Positions 29,534 through 32,562 of a DNA stretch of 32,562 bases are shown in pieces (positions within the stretch are counted from its first letter, which is position 1; the number at the start of each line of letters is the position of its first letter). The position numbers and the translations under genes were made by a program. Source of the DNA: Mnemiopsis leidyi (lineage: Eukaryota > Ctenophora > Tentaculata > Lobata > Bolinopsidae); contig JH152975.1 in NCBI GenBank assembly GCA_000226015.1, positions 76,028 to 108,589 on the forward strand, in the 5' to 3' direction. Under the pieces are notes generated by a model. The model was not told the origin of the DNA and did no database searches. It worked only from the letters and a program-made list of their open reading frames with translations.

Positions 29534-29704
29534 ATGACAATTTCACGTCCAGTCGAGATGATCTTTATTGTGAGCGCCGTTTCGTTGTGCTCCACTTTCC
29601 TCCTGCTGTCGCTTGTGCACCGGTTTATCGAACATTCGAACAACATTAAGTGTTCCGAGTCTATGATTTTTAAGTACTTGCGACTTATCTGCTACTTCAC
29701 GTAA
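29534..29704 (+). CDS. Possible small single-pass membrane protein
   Basis: From ATG 29534, a 56-codon frame: short N-terminus, one hydrophobic helix (MIFIVSAVSLCSTFLLLSLV), then HRFIEHSNN and a basic end. The minus strand (29543-29851) is open too, so coding is uncertain. Confidence 0.2.
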   Translation: MTISRPVEMIFIVSAVSLCSTFLLLSLVHRFIEHSNNIKCSESMIFKYLRLICYFT

Positions 29705-30558
29705 CTGCGAGACTGTTAAACCTCGTGGATTACTAATTGTGCACTTGAAGGTTATGTCATGTGCACAATGTGCTGCCACATCAGAGATCTCAACTGCAAG
29801 ACAAAGACTTTTTATCAAGCTACAATAGCGGCAGCGTCGGGATATTGGCAATTCTGCTGATAACCTAGGACAAATGATGCTTGATTGATTAAAGTGGATG
29901 GCATTGTGTCAATGTTTGCCGTGCACGTTATACATTTTACGCAACATTGTTTTCAAGTTGCCTCTTTTGGCTTCTTACCCCTAAAATTGGTATTTGCCTA
30001 ACATTTACAAATTTGTCATTTTAGTTTTTACATCATCCGCATTTTGAGAACTGAATCTTCCTGCTCATGCTTGTTGTCTGAACCACAAAATGTGCTCTAA
30101 GTCTGACGTTACAAATTTTCATTCGATCCAAACTTTTAACCCGATTTATTTGTCATCAGAGCCTAATCAAGAACTAAACTCGGCCTCTTGTGTCCTCATT
30201 ACTATGAAATATCGCATAACTGTGAATTTTCCACTGCTCATTTTCAAGTCAAGCTAGTTCGTCTTCCGTGCCGGTATATTTCCGAGCTGGACTTAGAAGA
30301 GCATAATATTTTGCTTACCAGTCGGCGGTCGTCTCCTTGGAGTGCTCTATTGCATGCCCAACCATTTGCGGTCGTATTATCATTACAGAAACAAATTAAA
30401 TGCCTGCGATCTTAGCTTCCTAGTTGAGTTATAGCCAGCTCCTGCTCAATACATCAGATACTCCGACATTATGCCTCCTATTTCTGATGTGGAAAGAGCT
30501 GTGCTTTGTTAGTTTGTTGTTGGTGTTATTACCGGGCCTCTCCTGGCAGGGGCCCATG

Positions 30559-30608
30559 ATCCCTTTGATGCAGTTCTAATTACATCCCTTTGATGCAGTT
30601 CTAATTAC
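30559..30608. repeat. 25-bp tandem duplication
   Basis: Two identical copies starting ATCCCTTTGATGCAGTTCTA, followed by a partial diverged third. Confidence 0.92.
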
Positions 30609-31061
30609 ATCTCTGTGATGCACATCTCATGATCAGAGCTACCGTTCCCGGGTAACTTCAGGCTAACTACAGCTGATATTTAATTACACGTTTTTAACTT
30701 GAATATTCTAGGTGGCTTCCTGCCCTTCTGATCGCGGCGGCTGTGTTTATTGATGTTCCTAACAGTGAACTCTCGTCGTCTGTTTCTCTTACCTGTCACA
30801 CGAATTCGTTACACTTCGAGTACGTCTACAGGATGTTGTAATGTTTGTTTTTATCAATAGAATTATGTGTCGTTTTTCAATGAATTCAAGCACCTCTTAT
30901 CTCTGATTTCTATTTTATTTCATTATCTGTTTTCTAATTTCACCATGGTGATACCAGGTAATTATCGTTCTACCATGTGATTTTCCTCCCGGTTAAATCA
31001 CTTTCAGTTGTTCTTCATTTCTACTTCAAATTCCGAAAGTAGGACTTCATGAGTCGGTAAA

Positions 31062-31107
31062 CCGTCAGTGAAGTGTCGAACTTACTTCCGCCTCGACACT
31101 TCAGACG
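31062..31107. repeat. Imperfect inverted repeat (hairpin)
   Basis: CGTCAGTGAAGTGTCGA pairs with TCGACACTTCAGACG across a 13-base loop: a perfect 10-bp core (GAAGTGTCGA) extended by further pairs with a small bulge. A donor-like AA|GTAAGT on the minus strand sits in the loop. Confidence 0.8.
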
Positions 31108-31740
31108 TGGGACGCGTCCTAGCTGACGGCTCAGTGGTGAATTTATTATGCAAATATATATAAATCTAAAACTGCTGCATACATATAACATCTGTTCACT
31201 GATGGACCTCACTTCTTATTGTTCGAAATACTTCTGCCATTCTAAGGCTTCCCCTTTCTCGCAAACAAAGTCAGGTTTTATAGGGGTGCAAATTGGCTGA
31301 ATTTTACTGTTTCGCTCTACTCAGACTCTCTCTCTCTCTCAATCTCGCGATGGCCGCACTGTTAGATTTAGTCCAATAAGTATGACATAATTTGATAACA
31401 TTACGAGGCAACAAAATCGAATCACAAAGAATTTTCATATCAAATTTAGGCACTGAGGTTGGCGTGGACTGACGATAGTGCCGTTGTAGCCCGAGAGGAG
31501 CTGCCGACCTCCGCTATACCACCTGGTTCATTGCCTTGTTCTGCTCCCCCTTTTTTAGATAAACAAATTTGTCAGCTCAAGGACAAATACCGATCTCTGC
31601 CAACTCTGTTTTTACCGTTAACAGTCCCACACAACTGCTGCAGAATACTATTGTTCACGTCCTCGGGTGACGCGTAGCTGGCCGTTTCACCGTGATTACT
31701 TGGCCGTCAGTTGCTATGAAACGTATCATACTACAAACGT

Positions 31741-31800
31741 TACTCTCTCTCTCTCTCATTTGCTCTCTCTTTCTCCTACTCTCTCTCTGTCTCTCTCCCG
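31741..31800. repeat. CT-rich microsatellite
   Basis: Interrupted (CT)n run; it creates a Ser/Leu-rich frame (31667-31993) that is not a gene. A smaller run lies at 31325-31342. Confidence 0.9.
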
Positions 31801-32485
31801 CGCTCTATTGCATAGAATTCATATTGCTAATGTCATTGTGATATGCTGTGAGCTGCTGTCATTTGTCAGTTATCTTGCGGCGTGCATGATCTCGCGTCAA
31901 CTTCTCTGCAATCTCTGCCTCTATAGCTCGCGAACTAACGGTGCTACATATTCAATATCATCGAAATTGCATAATCGTATGATAATTATTTAATGGGCAA
32001 TTATTTAACTTCCACTTTCACTAAGCGTGAGATGCCGTTTGGTCACTTTTTTTACTTTTGCTTTGAGAAGTGTTAATCGGTTATTGCTGCTTATAATATT
32101 TTGTCCAAATTTTCATGCTCGTACAAGAAAAGTAAAAGAAGTGCATCGGGGAAAAACGAGTTTCGTGGATTGGCACTCTCAAAGTTATCCGACCGTAGCA
32201 GCTAATATCTGAGTTCGGCAGCAGGTGTGCTTCGTGCACAAAGTACCGGCCACTTCGAACGTTTTTGCTCATCTCTATGATTTCTTTTCAGTCTGGACTT
32301 GTTATGCCCGGTAATTGATGCCTCTAAATGTCTGTTCAGATTTAAATATTTACGTTGACTGCCGTTTGTGTGTTTGTGTGTGTCTCTCATAACGTTATAT
32401 GTTGTATACTGTTGTTTGAGTTTAATGAGGGGTTAAGAATTCTAATGGTTTCAAATGGCCGGTAGTGCACTACAACTCAAACTGG

Positions 32486-32491
<6 letters not shown>

Positions 32492-32562
<71 letters not shown>
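32492..32562. repeat. (GA)n microsatellite at the window end
   Basis: At least 71 bp of uninterrupted GA, running off the end of the window. Confidence 0.97.

Larger units (their letters stand above)
23866..32491. other. Upstream region of the channel gene, mostly non-coding
   Basis: Apart from the weak candidates and repeats listed, nothing here could be supported as a gene. It probably contains the channel promoter and 5' UTR exons. A CpG-rich stretch with CACGTG at about 29275-29325 is the most promoter-like spot, but is not proven. Confidence 0.5.

Noticed and set aside
31667..31993. 108-codon Ser/Leu-rich plus-strand frame
   Set aside because: It is produced by a CT microsatellite and has no other support.

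Overview
The window is nuclear DNA of an animal, most likely an invertebrate. Its genes are split by GT-AG introns (about 80 bp to about 3 kb), the DNA is AT-rich with many micro- and minisatellites, and the proteins belong to animal signalling families: a TRPC-type cation channel and an SH2-domain protein. No bacterial operon, tRNA, rRNA or CRISPR array was seen. A 10-base N run at 20569-20578 shows it is a scaffold piece. I cannot name the species.

Layout. (1) Bases 953-2011, plus strand: the 3' end of a gene whose exons encode most of an SH2 domain; its 5' part is outside the window or not recognised. (2) Bases 2105-4202, minus strand: a three-exon gene for a basic, Ser/Lys-rich protein of about 500-520 residues carrying four copies of a short Ser-Lys-Ala-Ala-Lys motif. 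It converges tail-to-tail on the SH2 gene with only 93-211 bp between the two stop codons. (3) Bases 4203-10096: no gene that I can defend. (4) Bases 10097-23865, minus strand: a 17-exon gene that I assembled by matching splice sites and codon phase. It encodes an 814-residue TRPC-like channel with an N-terminal soluble region including ankyrin-like repeats, the TRPC-specific pre-S1 segment, S1-S6 with pore, a TRP box and a short charged C-terminus. (5) Bases 23866-32562: mostly non-coding and repetitive, with several unassigned open frames on both strands that may be exons or decayed mobile elements.

Most of the channel gene is built from short exons that the long open frames show only partly, and one frame over the S4 exon (12006-12212) is misleading. 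The channel model is phase-consistent throughout, but the N-terminal third (exons 2-5) uses two weak donor sites and could be missing or mis-splicing an ankyrin exon.

The most interesting signals are: a 35-bp tandem array next to channel exon 5 in which every unit copies that exon's own 3' splice site; a predicted pore reading Ser-Ala-Phe-Gly-Tyr-Gly where TRPC channels normally have Phe-Gly-Leu followed by an acidic residue; and a 928-bp element (15636-16563) with inverted ends and a perfect 12-bp direct flanking repeat, carrying a hairpin-forming minisatellite and three CACGTG sites inside a channel intron.
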